Assembly: GCA_035503515.1 (NCBI GenBank) | Contig: DATJTJ010000062.1 | Span: 1 to 64,000 of the forward strand | Direction: 5' to 3' | Source of the DNA: DAIDKA01 sp035503515 | Lineage (GTDB): Bacteria > Pseudomonadota > Gammaproteobacteria > Steroidobacterales > Steroidobacteraceae | Length of the DNA stretch: 64,000 nucleotides | Shown here: positions 16,471 to 24,861 of the stretch, piece after piece | Numbering within the stretch: position 1 is the stretch's first letter | How the letters are laid out: every line of letters begins with the position of its first letter | Notes under the pieces: generated by a model | The model's database searches: none | What the model was told of the DNA's origin: nothing | The model's input: the letters and a program-made list of their open reading frames with translations, nothing else | Made by a program: the position numbers and the translations under genes

Positions 16471-17043
16471 GGCCGCGAGCAGTCCCCGCAGCCGCGGCCA
16501 GTCGAACTTCGGACCCGGATCGAGCTTGCGCCCCGGCGCGATGTCGCTGTGGCCGACGATGCGCGTCGCATCCAGCGTGGAATACGTCCCGAGCAGCGCC
16601 CGGATGAGCGCGCCGAGCGTGGCGTACTGCGCATCCTCGAAGGCCGCATCGTCCATGCCCTCGAGCTCGATGCCGATGGAGAAATCGTTGCAGCCCTTGC
16701 GCCCCTGGTATTCCGACAGGCCCGCATGCCAGGCGCGGGCGCCGAAGGGCACGAACTGCACCGGCGTGCCGTCGCGGCGGATGAGCCCGTGCGCCGAGAC
16801 CCTGCCGGGGGGAATGGTGGCGAAATAGGGATGGTGGTGCCGCGGCAGGGTGCCGGTGAACAGGTGCTCGATCCACGGCTCCCCGTACTGCCCCGGCGGC
16901 AGGCTGATGCAGTGGACCACGATGAGCTCGGGCGCGACGCCGCTCGGGCGGGCGTCGAAATGCGTCGAGAGCACCTGCCGCGTGCGCTTGAGCAGGCCCG
17001 TGGCGGGGTCGATGTGCAGGGGATGGGCGCGGGCCGTGTTCAT
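16441..17043 (-). CDS. ampD: 1,6-anhydro-N-acetylmuramyl-L-alanine amidase AmpD
   Basis: This cytoplasmic zinc amidase of muropeptide recycling removes the stem peptide from anhydro-muropeptides and thereby keeps AmpR-controlled beta-lactamase off. The 200-residue product has zinc ligands at about H44 (VVHCISLPPG), H165 (VGHSDIAPGRK) and D175 (LDPG), a catalytic Glu near 126 (IGIELEG) and Lys173. No signal peptide is present, which separates it from the periplasmic AmiD/AmpDh types. It is divergent from bioA by 31 bp and convergent with the adenosyltransferase. Confidence 0.94.
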   Translation of the reverse strand: MNTARAHPLHIDPATGLLKRTRQVLSTHFDARPSGVAPELIVVHCISLPPGQYGEPWIEHLFTGTLPRHHHPYFATIPPGRVSAHGLIRRDGTPVQFVPFGARAWHAGLSEYQGRKGCNDFSIGIELEGMDDAAFEDAQYATLGALIRALLGTYSTLDATRIVGHSDIAPGRKLDPGPKFDWPRLRGLLAASAASPIVPP

Positions 17044-17074
17044 CGCTGCGGATCATGCCAAACTCGGCCCCGCG

Positions 17075-18484
17075 ATGCCTCAACCCGTTCCTCCTTCCGA
17101 CCCAATCCCCGGCGGCAACGACCCGGCGGCCACCGCGAACCTGGCCCTGCGGCAGCGCGACCTCGCGCATGTATGGCATCCGTGCACCCAGATGCGCGAT
17201 CACGACGCGCTGGTGCCGATGATCCCGATCCGCAGCGGCGCCGGACCCTGGCTGACCGATTTCGCCGGCCAGCGCTACCTCGATGCCATCAGCTCCTGGT
17301 GGGTGAACCTCTTCGGCCATGCCAACCCGCGCATCAACGCCGCGGTGCGCGCGCAGCTCGACAGCCTCGAGCACGTGATCCTCGCCGGTTTCACCCACGA
17401 GCCGGTGATCCGCCTGAGCGAGGCGCTGACGCAGCTTGCGCCTTCGGGACTGACGCGCTGCTTCTATGCCGACAATGGGTCGGCGGCGGTCGAAGTCGCC
17501 GTGAAGATGAGCTTCCACTACTGGCGCAACGTCGGCCACGGCGGCAAGCGCCGGTTCGTGACGCTCTCCGGCAGCTACCACGGGGAGACCCTGGGGGCGC
17601 TCGCCGTGGGCAACGTCGATCTGTACAAGGAGGTCTACAAGCCGCTGCTGATGGATGTCATCACGGTGCCCTCCCCGGATGCGTTCGAGCGCGAGCCCGG
17701 CGTGAGCGAGGCCGACTGGGCGCGGCGCCGGTTCGAACCGATGGAGCGGGTGCTGGCCGAGCACGCCCACGAGGTGGCCGCGGTGATCGTCGAACCGCTG
17801 GTGCAGTGCGCGGCCGGCATGCGCATGTACGACCCGGTGTACCTCACCCTGATGCGCGAGGCCTGCGACCGGCACCGGGTGCATTTCATCGCCGATGAGA
17901 TCGCGGTGGGGTTCGGTCGCACCGGCACGATGTTCGCCTGCGAGCAGGCCGGGGTCCGTCCCGATTTCATGTGCCTGTCGAAGGGCCTGACCGGCGGCTA
18001 CCTGCCGCTGTCGGTGGTGCTCACGACCGATCCCATCTATGCGGCCTTCTACGATGAATACGTGAAGCTCAACGCCTTCCTGCACTCCCACAGCTACACC
18101 GGCAACGCCCTGGCCTGCGCGGCGGCGCTGGGTACGCTCGAGATCTTCCGGACCGACCCGGTGCTCGAGCGCAACCGGGTGTTGGCCGGGCATTTCGCGC
18201 AGCGGCTTGCGCCGCTCGCCGATCATCCGCACGTGGCCGAGGTGCGCCAGCGCGGCATGATCAGCGCCTTCGAGATGGTGCGCGACCGGCGCCGCCGCGA
18301 GCCGTATCCCTGGCAGGAGCGCCGCGGGCTCACGGTCTACCGGCATGCGCTCGGCCGCGGCGTGCTGCTGCGGCCCATCGGCAACGTCGTGTACTTCATG
18401 CCTCCCTATGTCATCGAGCCGGAGCACATCGACCTCATGGTGAGCGTCGCCCGCGAAGGCCTGGAGCTCGCCACGTGCGACTGA
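17075..18484 (+). CDS. bioA: adenosylmethionine-8-amino-7-oxononanoate aminotransferase
   Basis: BioA is the PLP enzyme that makes 7,8-diaminopelargonate in biotin synthesis, using SAM as amino donor. The 469-residue product shows HVWHPCTQM near the start and SSWWVNLFGH. The PLP-binding segment DEIAVGFGRTG is followed by the Schiff-base lysine in CLSKGLTGGYLPLS. The ATG at 17075 is chosen over upstream in-frame codons that lie in ampD antisense. The other bio genes are not in the window. Its 3' end overlaps rsmE by 10 bp, with the GTG of rsmE inside the bioA C-terminus. Confidence 0.95.
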   Translation: MPQPVPPSDPIPGGNDPAATANLALRQRDLAHVWHPCTQMRDHDALVPMIPIRSGAGPWLTDFAGQRYLDAISSWWVNLFGHANPRINAAVRAQLDSLEHVILAGFTHEPVIRLSEALTQLAPSGLTRCFYADNGSAAVEVAVKMSFHYWRNVGHGGKRRFVTLSGSYHGETLGALAVGNVDLYKEVYKPLLMDVITVPSPDAFEREPGVSEADWARRRFEPMERVLAEHAHEVAAVIVEPLVQCAAGMRMYDPVYLTLMREACDRHRVHFIADEIAVGFGRTGTMFACEQAGVRPDFMCLSKGLTGGYLPLSVVLTTDPIYAAFYDEYVKLNAFLHSHSYTGNALACAAALGTLEIFRTDPVLERNRVLAGHFAQRLAPLADHPHVAEVRQRGMISAFEMVRDRRRREPYPWQERRGLTVYRHALGRGVLLRPIGNVVYFMPPYVIEPEHIDLMVSVAREGLELATCD

Positions 18485-19203
18485 ATCGGGTCTACGCCGA
18501 GGTGCCCGTCGGCGGCCGGGTGCAGCTGGAGCTGCATGGCACCGCCGCCAATCACATCACGCGGGTACTGCGGCTACGCACCGGCGATGCGCTGATCCTG
18601 TTCGACGATGCCGGCGGGGAGTACGCCGCCACCATCGATGCCCTGCTGCGCGATGCCGTGCGGGTGAACGTGGGCGACTATCTGCCCGTCGACCGGGAGT
18701 CGCCGCTGCACGTGACGCTGGCGCAGGGCATCTCCCGCGGGGAGCGCATGGACGTGGTCATGCAGAAGGCCACCGAGCTGGGCGTCAAGCGCCTGGTGCC
18801 GGTCATGGCCGAGCGCACGGTGGTGCGGCTGAATCCGGCGCAGGCGGCCAACCGCCTGCGGCACTGGCGGGCCATCGCGGTGGCCGCCTGTGAGCAATGC
18901 GGTCGCAACCGCCTGCCCGAGATCACCCCGCCGCTGACGCTGCAGGAGTTCCTGGTCTCGGCCTATCCCGAAGGCCTGCGCCTGGTGCTCAGTCCGACCG
19001 GCGGCCTGCGCCCGAAGGATCTGCCGCCGGGCGCGGCCGCCACCTTGCTCGTCGGACCCGAAGGGGGCCTGTCGGATGCCGAGCAGGCGGCGGCGGAGGC
19101 GGCGCAGTTCAAGGGACTCCGGCTCGGGCCGCGGATCCTGCGCACCGAGACGGCGGCACTGGCGGCGCTGGCGGTGCTCCAGCAGCAGCTGGGGGACCTG
19201 TGA
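18475..19203 (+). CDS. rsmE: 16S rRNA (uracil1498-N3)-methyltransferase
   Basis: RsmE is a SPOUT-class methyltransferase that modifies U1498 of 16S rRNA. The 242-residue product has the N-terminal PUA-like region (NHITRVLRLRTGD), KATELGVKRLVPV, and the trefoil-knot SAM site LLVGPEGGLSDAE and LRLGPRILRTETAA. The start is GTG at 18475, inside the end of bioA. The gene after it lies behind an AT-rich spacer and is unrelated, so the bioA-rsmE transcript probably ends here. Confidence 0.95.
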   Translation: MRLNRVYAEVPVGGRVQLELHGTAANHITRVLRLRTGDALILFDDAGGEYAATIDALLRDAVRVNVGDYLPVDRESPLHVTLAQGISRGERMDVVMQKATELGVKRLVPVMAERTVVRLNPAQAANRLRHWRAIAVAACEQCGRNRLPEITPPLTLQEFLVSAYPEGLRLVLSPTGGLRPKDLPPGAAATLLVGPEGGLSDAEQAAAEAAQFKGLRLGPRILRTETAALAALAVLQQQLGDL

Positions 19204-19324
19204 TCATTACTGCAAAAATATGGGTCGAGTTAGTCATATCTTATTGTTTTATTTGAATAAAAAACTGAAATTATAACTGCAAAGTATCCTGTAGAAGAGA
19301 TCGCCTTCTGTTACATTGCCCTGC
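19204..19324. other. AT-rich spacer ahead of the HipA-like gene
   Basis: About 120 bases are sharply AT-rich against the surrounding DNA (for example 19236-19275). They contain two copies of ACTGCAAA (about 19209 and 19276). No clean -35/-10 pair or terminator is assigned. The composition and position suggest the promoter region of the next gene and a junction of acquired DNA. Confidence 0.45.
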
Positions 19325-20719
19325 ATGGCAATGGATGCTGCGGAAAGCCTGCTGCGGGCGCTGCGCCGGGGCGCCTCTACTGCGGCCGAGCTGGAGCAGG
19401 AGCTTTCGCGCTCCCGGCGCTGGCTGTGGACACATCTGCCGCAGCAGGTCGCAGCGGGACGCATCGTCAAGATAGGCGCGAGGCGGGACGCGCGTTACGG
19501 TTTACGCCGGGACATCGATGGCATCGGTTCGGCGTGGCCGCTCCGCCGCATCGGGCCCACGGGTCTCATTGAGGACCTCGGCACTCTCCACGCCCTGGTG
19601 GCGGATCAGTACGCTTTCGCTGCCCAGGCCGGCGCTGTCGGACGCGCCTTCAGATGCGCTGCCCTGCACGAAGGTCTGCCCTATTTTCTGCAGGACCAGC
19701 GGCCAGGCGGCTTTCTCGGACGCGCGGTGCCGCAGCACTATCCGGATTTGAACCTGCCCCGGCGCGTCAGCGACTGGACCGACGATCATTACCTGCGTTA
19801 CCTCACCGTTCACGGCTCGGACACCGTCGGCGATCTCATCCTGGGCGCATCAGCGTTCGACGAGTTCGTGGCAGGCCAGCGCCATCTCGAAAGTGTCGAC
19901 TGCTCACAGCGCCCGGCGCTGTACGCCGGACTCGCACAGCAGGTCATGGCCGGTGGGCTGCCGGGGTCATCGGCGCACGGCGAACATCCCAAGTTTACGG
20001 CATTGCTGAACGAGAACGGTCAGGCGCGACACGTCCTCGTCAAGTTCTCCCCGCCCCGCGGCGAGCGCGTCGGTCAGCGCTGGGCGGATCTGCTGATCGC
20101 CGAGCACCACGGCCACCAAGTCCTGCAAACCGCGGTCCTTCCGGCCGCCCGGTCGCGGATATTGGCCATCGAAGATCGCGTCTATCTCGAAATGGATCGA
20201 TTTGATCGCGCCGGTGACCGGGGCCGCGTGGGCGTCACATCGTTGCTGTCCATCGACACCCATCTGCATGGCAAGCTGGACACCTGGATCGCCGCGGCCC
20301 TGCGGCTGCACGCGGACCGCCGCATCGATACCACAGCGCTCGAGCAGATACGGCTCGCCTATGCCTTTGCCGGACTGATCGCCAACACCGATTGCCATTT
20401 CGGCAATCTCTCGTTCTTCGATGCCTATGACGGCCGGTTCGGCCTGGCGCCGATCTACGACATGCTGCCGATGCTGTTCGCGCCCGAGCACGACCAGATC
20501 ATCGTCCGTCGCTTCGAGCCCGCCCACCCCGTATCGGACACCCTCGCTGGCTGGGCTGCCGCCCGGACGCTCGCCGAACACTACTGGGCGCGGATCATCG
20601 CCGATGATCGCATCAGCGAGGACTTCAGGCGGATCGGCACCACGTGCCTCGCGGCGCTCGAGTCGTTACCGCGAACAGGGCCGTACGCCGACCGATCGCG
20701 CCATACCTCCCGACCTTAG
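19325..20719 (+). CDS. YjjJ/HipA-type serine/threonine kinase-like protein
   Basis: The ~464-residue product resembles the YjjJ group of HipA-family kinases, whose HipA relatives phosphorylate aminoacyl-tRNA synthetases. The N-terminal ~70 residues look like a winged helix (AAELEQELSRSRRWLWTHL). The kinase part has a glycine-rich GSSAHGEHPKF loop, a catalytic-type lysine in HVLVKFSPP, EMDRFDR, the catalytic loop LIANTDCHFGNLS and the metal-site APIYDMLPM, all apparently intact. The start is uncertain: TTG 19316, ATG 19325 and ATG 19331 are in frame. It follows an AT-rich spacer and has no HipB-like gene before it. The XRE gene 98 bp downstream has its own promoter. Confidence 0.82.
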   Translation: MAMDAAESLLRALRRGASTAAELEQELSRSRRWLWTHLPQQVAAGRIVKIGARRDARYGLRRDIDGIGSAWPLRRIGPTGLIEDLGTLHALVADQYAFAAQAGAVGRAFRCAALHEGLPYFLQDQRPGGFLGRAVPQHYPDLNLPRRVSDWTDDHYLRYLTVHGSDTVGDLILGASAFDEFVAGQRHLESVDCSQRPALYAGLAQQVMAGGLPGSSAHGEHPKFTALLNENGQARHVLVKFSPPRGERVGQRWADLLIAEHHGHQVLQTAVLPAARSRILAIEDRVYLEMDRFDRAGDRGRVGVTSLLSIDTHLHGKLDTWIAAALRLHADRRIDTTALEQIRLAYAFAGLIANTDCHFGNLSFFDAYDGRFGLAPIYDMLPMLFAPEHDQIIVRRFEPAHPVSDTLAGWAAARTLAEHYWARIIADDRISEDFRRIGTTCLAALESLPRTGPYADRSRHTSRP

Positions 20720-20739
20720 CCCGCGCGAGGCACGCCCCC

Positions 20740-20817
20740 TGTCAGGTTTAGTTGACACCCGCTCCAGGCCCCGGATATAGTCATGTTTACCTGACACAAA
20801 GACAGGTTCGCCTGACA
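20740..20817 (+). promoter_or_regulatory. XRE-gene promoter flanked by TGTCAGG operators
   Basis: A sigma-70 promoter, TTGACA (20752-20757), 18-bp spacer and TATAGT (20776-20781), is bracketed by related half-sites. These are TGTCAGGT at 20740-20747, its inverted form ACCTGACA at 20789-20796 around the expected +1, and the dyad GACAGGTTCGCCTGACA at 20801-20817, which touches the start codon. The arrangement fits negative autoregulation by the small XRE protein encoded immediately downstream. Confidence 0.7.
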
Positions 20818-21014
20818 TGAACAACCGGCTGAGGGTGCTGCGGGCGCAGCGCAACTGGAGCCAAGCCGAGCTGGCCCTGCAGCTCGACGTGTCACGTCAG
20901 GCGGTCAACGCGATCGAGACCGGCAAGCACGATCCGTCGCTGGCGCTGGCCTTCCGCATCGCCCGTCTGTTCAGCCTCTCGATCGAGGAGGTTTTCGATG
21001 ATGCCCGGAAATGA
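20817..21014 (+). CDS. small XRE-family transcriptional regulator (Cro/CI type)
   Basis: This 65-residue one-domain helix-turn-helix protein (MNNRLRVLRAQRNWSQ..., recognition helix near SRQAVNAIETGKHDPS) belongs to the YozG-like group of tiny XRE repressors. Such regulators usually control an adjacent membrane-protein gene and themselves. Here the next gene overlaps by 17 bp and encodes an eight-helix membrane protein. The operators around the promoter support autoregulation. The start ATG at 20817 has only a weak ribosome site (ACAGG). Confidence 0.9.
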   Translation: MNNRLRVLRAQRNWSQAELALQLDVSRQAVNAIETGKHDPSLALAFRIARLFSLSIEEVFDDARK

Positions 21015-21867
21015 AGCTCCCGAGGATCGCCCCTACCCGAGCGGGGCCCTGTCGGTGCTGTCGCTGGTGGCGGGCGTGGTCGCCATGTGCGCCTTCACCT
21101 GGATCGCGGGCCACTGGAGCGGCCTGCTGTTCACGCAGCCGGTCAATGAGCCCCCGGGGTGGCACGGATTTCTGGCGATGAACCTGTGCCTCTGCGCGGG
21201 CGCCATCTGGGGTCTGTTGAGTCTGAAGCCCCTGAAGGCCGCCGTGAACGTGCTGTCCATGCTCCTCGTCATCATGGGCCTTTTCGGCTTCGCGCTCGCG
21301 TTGGGTCTGCTGAAGGTCCAGCGCACGTTCCCGTGGCCCTGGCCGTGGCAGGTGGAGTGCATGGTGGCGGTCAACCTGGCCCTGGGCGCGGCCGCGATCC
21401 TCGGCCTGCTGGGGCTCAAGCCCTGGAAAACGTGGCAACGCCAGGACGAGCCGCTCTCGCCGCGCACCCGCCGCAGCGTCAACCTCCTCTGGCTGGCGAC
21501 GGCGATCGTCGCGGCAAGCGCCCTGGCACTGGTCGTCGACGGCGCCCGGTCGGCCGGTCCGCGGGTCGATTCGTTCGGGGACTGGATCAATAGCCCGATC
21601 TCACGCGGCCTCGCCTGCTTCGTGATCGCCGGCTGGCTGCTCGGGATGGCGATCAACAAGTGGTGGTGGTACTTCAGCGCCGATGAGCACGAGCGCAGGT
21701 CGGATGATTTCGGGAACCTGCTGGCCTGGGCCGTATTCCTGATCGTGACGCCCGCCTGGTGGGTCGCGGCGCGGGCCGGCCTGGTGCCCCGGCCCGATGC
21801 GATGCTGCTGTGGCTCGTGACCTCGGTCATCGCTGCGCTCGGCTGGTTCTGGCGCCGCAACGCCTGA
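20998..21867 (+). CDS. multi-pass membrane protein, partner of the XRE regulator
   Basis: This 289-residue integral membrane protein has about eight hydrophobic helices (roughly residues 17-37, 58-77, 80-104, 122-142, 163-182, 202-217, 238-258 and 265-284). The most distinctive part is a Trp-rich cytosolic stretch, INKWWWYFSADEHERR, before the last two helices. No transport or enzyme motif is recognised. The start ATG at 20998 has a strong GAGGAGG six bases upstream, within the XRE gene, so the pair is translationally coupled. Function is unknown; two-gene XRE/membrane modules of this kind recur in proteobacteria. Confidence 0.75.
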   Translation: MMPGNEAPEDRPYPSGALSVLSLVAGVVAMCAFTWIAGHWSGLLFTQPVNEPPGWHGFLAMNLCLCAGAIWGLLSLKPLKAAVNVLSMLLVIMGLFGFALALGLLKVQRTFPWPWPWQVECMVAVNLALGAAAILGLLGLKPWKTWQRQDEPLSPRTRRSVNLLWLATAIVAASALALVVDGARSAGPRVDSFGDWINSPISRGLACFVIAGWLLGMAINKWWWYFSADEHERRSDDFGNLLAWAVFLIVTPAWWVAARAGLVPRPDAMLLWLVTSVIAALGWFWRRNA

Positions 21868-21923
21868 GCGCTCCCGCGGATCGTGTCGCGAGCTGGAGGG
21901 CCCCCCGTCCCAATGTCGGAACG

Positions 21924-21942
21924 GCGGGCCCCGCAGGCCCGC
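21924..21942. terminator. possible terminator hairpin between convergent genes
   Basis: A perfect 7-bp stem, GCGGGCC (21924-21930) and GGCCCGC (21936-21942), with a 5-base loop lies between the ends of two convergent genes. It has no T-tract on either side, so intrinsic activity is doubtful; it may be only a 3'-end stabilising hairpin. Confidence 0.35.
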
Positions 21943-21953
21943 TGCAGTTCAGC

Positions 21954-22505
21954 TCAGGGCGCTATCCGCTTCGCCGTCGCGGTGCCGGTCACCACCTGCA
22001 CGGTGGGCGTGGTGCTGGGTGGCACGGGATAGAAAGTGAGCGTGGTGGTATTGGTCCCCGTGTAGGAGTTTCCGTCCTGCGCCACCTCATCGGTCTCGGT
22101 CTCGTTGAAGTAGCCGATGAGATTCCCGGCCGTGCCGTCGTACAGCCAGCCGACATGGTTGCGGGAAACGTGGAAGCGGTCCACGGCCTTCCAGGAACCC
22201 AGGCAGATGTTCCCCCCCAGAATCGGGTAGTTGATGTTTTCCCACTCGGTACCGTCGCTGTGCCACTGGATGAAGGCCTCCGCTGTCACAGCCGAAGAGG
22301 GGTCGGTGGTGTAGACCACGTCCCAGGTGCCGACGATGTTTTCCGCCGCATTATGTCCGCCAAACGGCCCGCGTGGGCCATCCTTGAGCACGAAGGGCAC
22401 GTAAGGCTGCTGCCTGGAGGCATGGTTGAGACAACCCGCATGCGCGGAAAGCCCCGCCAGCGACAGTGTTGCCGTGACCGCGATGCCCGCGAGAACTCGA
22501 TTCAT
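21954..22505 (-). CDS. secreted protein of unknown function
   Basis: This 183-residue exported protein has an N-terminal signal peptide (MNRVLAGIAVTATLSLAG, cleavage after AHA about residue 22). The mature part has a lipocalin-like beta pattern: GTWDVVYTT, QWHSDGTEWEN, GNICLGSWK, GWLYDGT, and DGNSYTGTN. No enzyme motif is recognised, and the two cysteines could form a disulfide. The ATG at 22503-22505 is chosen because AAGGAG lies seven bases upstream; an earlier in-frame Met lacks a signal-like sequence. It is divergent from a CadC-like regulator, and a perfect inverted repeat lies between them, so the regulator probably controls it. Confidence 0.72.
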   Translation of the reverse strand: MNRVLAGIAVTATLSLAGLSAHAGCLNHASRQQPYVPFVLKDGPRGPFGGHNAAENIVGTWDVVYTTDPSSAVTAEAFIQWHSDGTEWENINYPILGGNICLGSWKAVDRFHVSRNHVGWLYDGTAGNLIGYFNETETDEVAQDGNSYTGTNTTTLTFYPVPPSTTPTVQVVTGTATAKRIAP

Positions 22506-22529
22506 GAGACCACTCCTTGCGTGAGGTAT

Positions 22530-22613
22530 GATTGAAAGCACCGGGCCGGAAGCTGCCGCAAACGACATGAAAGGGCTTTAGGCTTGCTTTCAATCGTTCT
22601 TAATTCTTCTTAA
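22530..22613. promoter_or_regulatory. divergent control region: 11-bp inverted repeat and TTCTTAA direct repeat
   Basis: A perfect inverted repeat, GATTGAAAGCA (22530-22540) and TGCTTTCAATC (22585-22595), spans 44 bp. Right after it, TTCTTAA occurs twice with a 10-bp register (22597-22603 and 22607-22613). A direct repeat with one-turn spacing is the normal target of OmpR/PhoB-type winged helices, the DNA-binding domain carried by the adjacent regulator. Confidence 0.6.
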
Positions 22614-22646
22614 AGACGGGATCGCAACGGCCCCACGGTCAGATCG

Positions 22647-24758
22647 ATGGACCAGTCCAGCACGCCGGGGTATGAATTTCGGGGTTTTCATCTCGATACC
22701 AGCCTGCATAGGCTGCTCGCCCCGACGGGTCACCCGATCCCACTGCCCTCGCGGGCCTACGAGGTGCTGCGGTATCTGGTCGAGCGCCCCGGGGAGCTCG
22801 TCGACAAGACGTCCCTGATGAAGGCGGTCTGGCCCAAGGCCGTGGTGGAAGAGAACAATCTCAGCCAGTGCATTTTTGCACTGCGTAAAGCGCTCGGAGA
22901 GACTGGAACGCAGCGCAGTTTCATCCTCACCATCCCCGGCCGCGGCTTCAAGTTCGTGGCTCCCGTCAGGGTGATCCCCAATGCGCTGCCTGACCCCACG
23001 CCCTCGGCCGGGCCGCCTCCTGCAACTCCCCACCCCGCCAGGCGGCGGTGGGGCTGGCCCGTCGCCGCCGCGGTCCTCATCGTTGCCTTATCGGCCGGTA
23101 TCGCAATCGAGCGATGGCACGCCGGTCCGGTGACGTTGCCTTCCGAGTACGTGCAGCTGACGGATGTGACCGATTCGGCCACCGCGCCGGCGATTTCGCC
23201 CGATGGACACCTGCTGGCGTTCATTCGCGGCGGAGATGCGTTCCTGAGCTCGGGGCAGATCTGGCTGAAGGTGCTCCCCGACGGGGAGCCAGTGCAGCTG
23301 ACGTCCGGGGAGGCAGCGGTCTTCGCACCGACGTTCACCCCGGATGGAACGCGCGTGGCATACAGCGCCGTCACGCAGACCGCCGCGGGCGCCAATTGGG
23401 ACACCTTGACGGTCCCCGTGCTGGGCGGAACGCCCCAAATGCTGCTGCCCAATGCATCGGGTCTGTCGTTCATCGGTCCACACGAAGTGGTGTATTCGGA
23501 GTTCAAGGAGGGACTTCACCTCGGCATCGTCACTTCGCTCGATGACCGCTCGCGGCACCGCGACATCTATTTCCCGGCGCACATGCGCGGCATGGCCCAT
23601 TACTCCTACCTCTCGCCTGACAGGAAGTCGCTGCTGATCGTCGAGATGAACGGCGTCAATCAGTTCGTGCGCTGCCGTCTGGTGCCATTCGATGGCAGCT
23701 CCGCCGGCCAGGAGGTCGGGCCCGACGGCGCGTGCCTGTCGGCAAGCTGGTCAGGGGACGGCAAGTGGATGTACTTCGCCGCAACGGTGCGCGGCCAGTC
23801 ACACCTGTGGCGACAGCGCTCTCCGGACGGGGCAGCGGAGCAGATCACGTTCGGTCCGACCCAGGAACAGACCGTCGCCCCCGGCGCTGACGGACACTCC
23901 TTGCTCACCTCGATCGGCCTGACGCAGACCAGCCTGTGGATGCATGACGCGGGCGGCGAGCACAGGTTGACGACCGAAAGCTATGCCCTGCTGCCGCATC
24001 TCTCGGCCGATGCGCGGCGCGTCTATTTCCTGTCGGCGCCGGCTGCGGGCGACCCGCCGGAGCTGTGGAGGCTCGACATTGCCTCGGGTCACAAGGAGCC
24101 ATTGGTCAGGGGCTTCGACATCCGCGACTACGCGATTTCCGCGGATGAGCGTCAGGCGGTATTCAGCGACAGCGACAAGAGTGGACCGCGGATCTGGCAG
24201 GTGCCGCTCGACCGGACCGCAGCGCCCAGGCTGCTGGTGCGCGGCGCCGACGAGGTGAAGCTCGACCGGATGGGTAATGTCTACTATCGCGGCATCGGCG
24301 CCCAGGCCAACTACCTGTACCGGCTGGCCCCCAACGATCGGGTCCCGTACCGCCTCCTCGACACCGCCATTCTGAATGTGTTCGGGGTTTCCCCCGACGG
24401 ACGCTGGATCTGCGTCGGGCTGCCCCGCAAGGATGGCGAGATGGCGACTTGGCTGGTGCCAGCCGGCCCGGGCGAGCGGCGGCTGCTGGGCAACGGGTGG
24501 TGGGCGATGCGATGGTCGCCGGATGGCCACCTGCTCTATGTCGAGGACGGCATGTCGGCGAGCGAACTGACCCTGGTCATTCCCACCGATGCCGAGGGTC
24601 TGCCGAGCATGCCGATTTCCGAGGCGCTGCGCTCGGGAATGACGGAGCCGATTACCCACTGGGGCGACTCCCTGGCGGTGAGTTCCAGTCCGAAGACCTA
24701 CGTCTTCGTGCGCAGCGAGCAGCAGCGCAATGTCTATCGCGTCCCGCTTCACGACTGA
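22647..24758 (+). CDS. CadC-like transmembrane regulator with C-terminal beta-propeller
   Basis: This 703-residue one-component membrane regulator has an OmpR/PhoB-type winged helix at residues about 10-106 (LPSRAYEVLRYLVERPGELV, SQCIFALRKALGE, TIPGRGFKFVAP). A Pro-rich linker and one transmembrane helix (about 135-154) follow. The large periplasmic part has repeated TolB/PD40 blades (APAISPDGHLLAFIRGG, APTFTPDGTRVAYSA, RWSPDGHLLYVEDG). The propeller would sense a ligand and the winged helix would bind DNA directly at the membrane. It is divergent from a secreted-protein gene with repeats in the shared promoter. The ATG at 22647 fits the domain start. Confidence 0.88.
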   Translation: MDQSSTPGYEFRGFHLDTSLHRLLAPTGHPIPLPSRAYEVLRYLVERPGELVDKTSLMKAVWPKAVVEENNLSQCIFALRKALGETGTQRSFILTIPGRGFKFVAPVRVIPNALPDPTPSAGPPPATPHPARRRWGWPVAAAVLIVALSAGIAIERWHAGPVTLPSEYVQLTDVTDSATAPAISPDGHLLAFIRGGDAFLSSGQIWLKVLPDGEPVQLTSGEAAVFAPTFTPDGTRVAYSAVTQTAAGANWDTLTVPVLGGTPQMLLPNASGLSFIGPHEVVYSEFKEGLHLGIVTSLDDRSRHRDIYFPAHMRGMAHYSYLSPDRKSLLIVEMNGVNQFVRCRLVPFDGSSAGQEVGPDGACLSASWSGDGKWMYFAATVRGQSHLWRQRSPDGAAEQITFGPTQEQTVAPGADGHSLLTSIGLTQTSLWMHDAGGEHRLTTESYALLPHLSADARRVYFLSAPAAGDPPELWRLDIASGHKEPLVRGFDIRDYAISADERQAVFSDSDKSGPRIWQVPLDRTAAPRLLVRGADEVKLDRMGNVYYRGIGAQANYLYRLAPNDRVPYRLLDTAILNVFGVSPDGRWICVGLPRKDGEMATWLVPAGPGERRLLGNGWWAMRWSPDGHLLYVEDGMSASELTLVIPTDAEGLPSMPISEALRSGMTEPITHWGDSLAVSSSPKTYVFVRSEQQRNVYRVPLHD

Positions 24759-24861
24759 GGGCGCGACGGTAACTGCGCCGCAAGCGAATAGGTACGACGC
24801 GAGGCACGTGAGCAGCCCTTCGCGGCCGCAACTCCAGGGGACGTGAAATCCGCGCTGACCG

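Noticed and set aside
19325..21014. hipBA-type toxin-antitoxin operon
   Set aside because: The XRE gene follows the kinase, has its own promoter and operators and overlaps a membrane gene; canonical hipB precedes hipA. No joint operon is supported.
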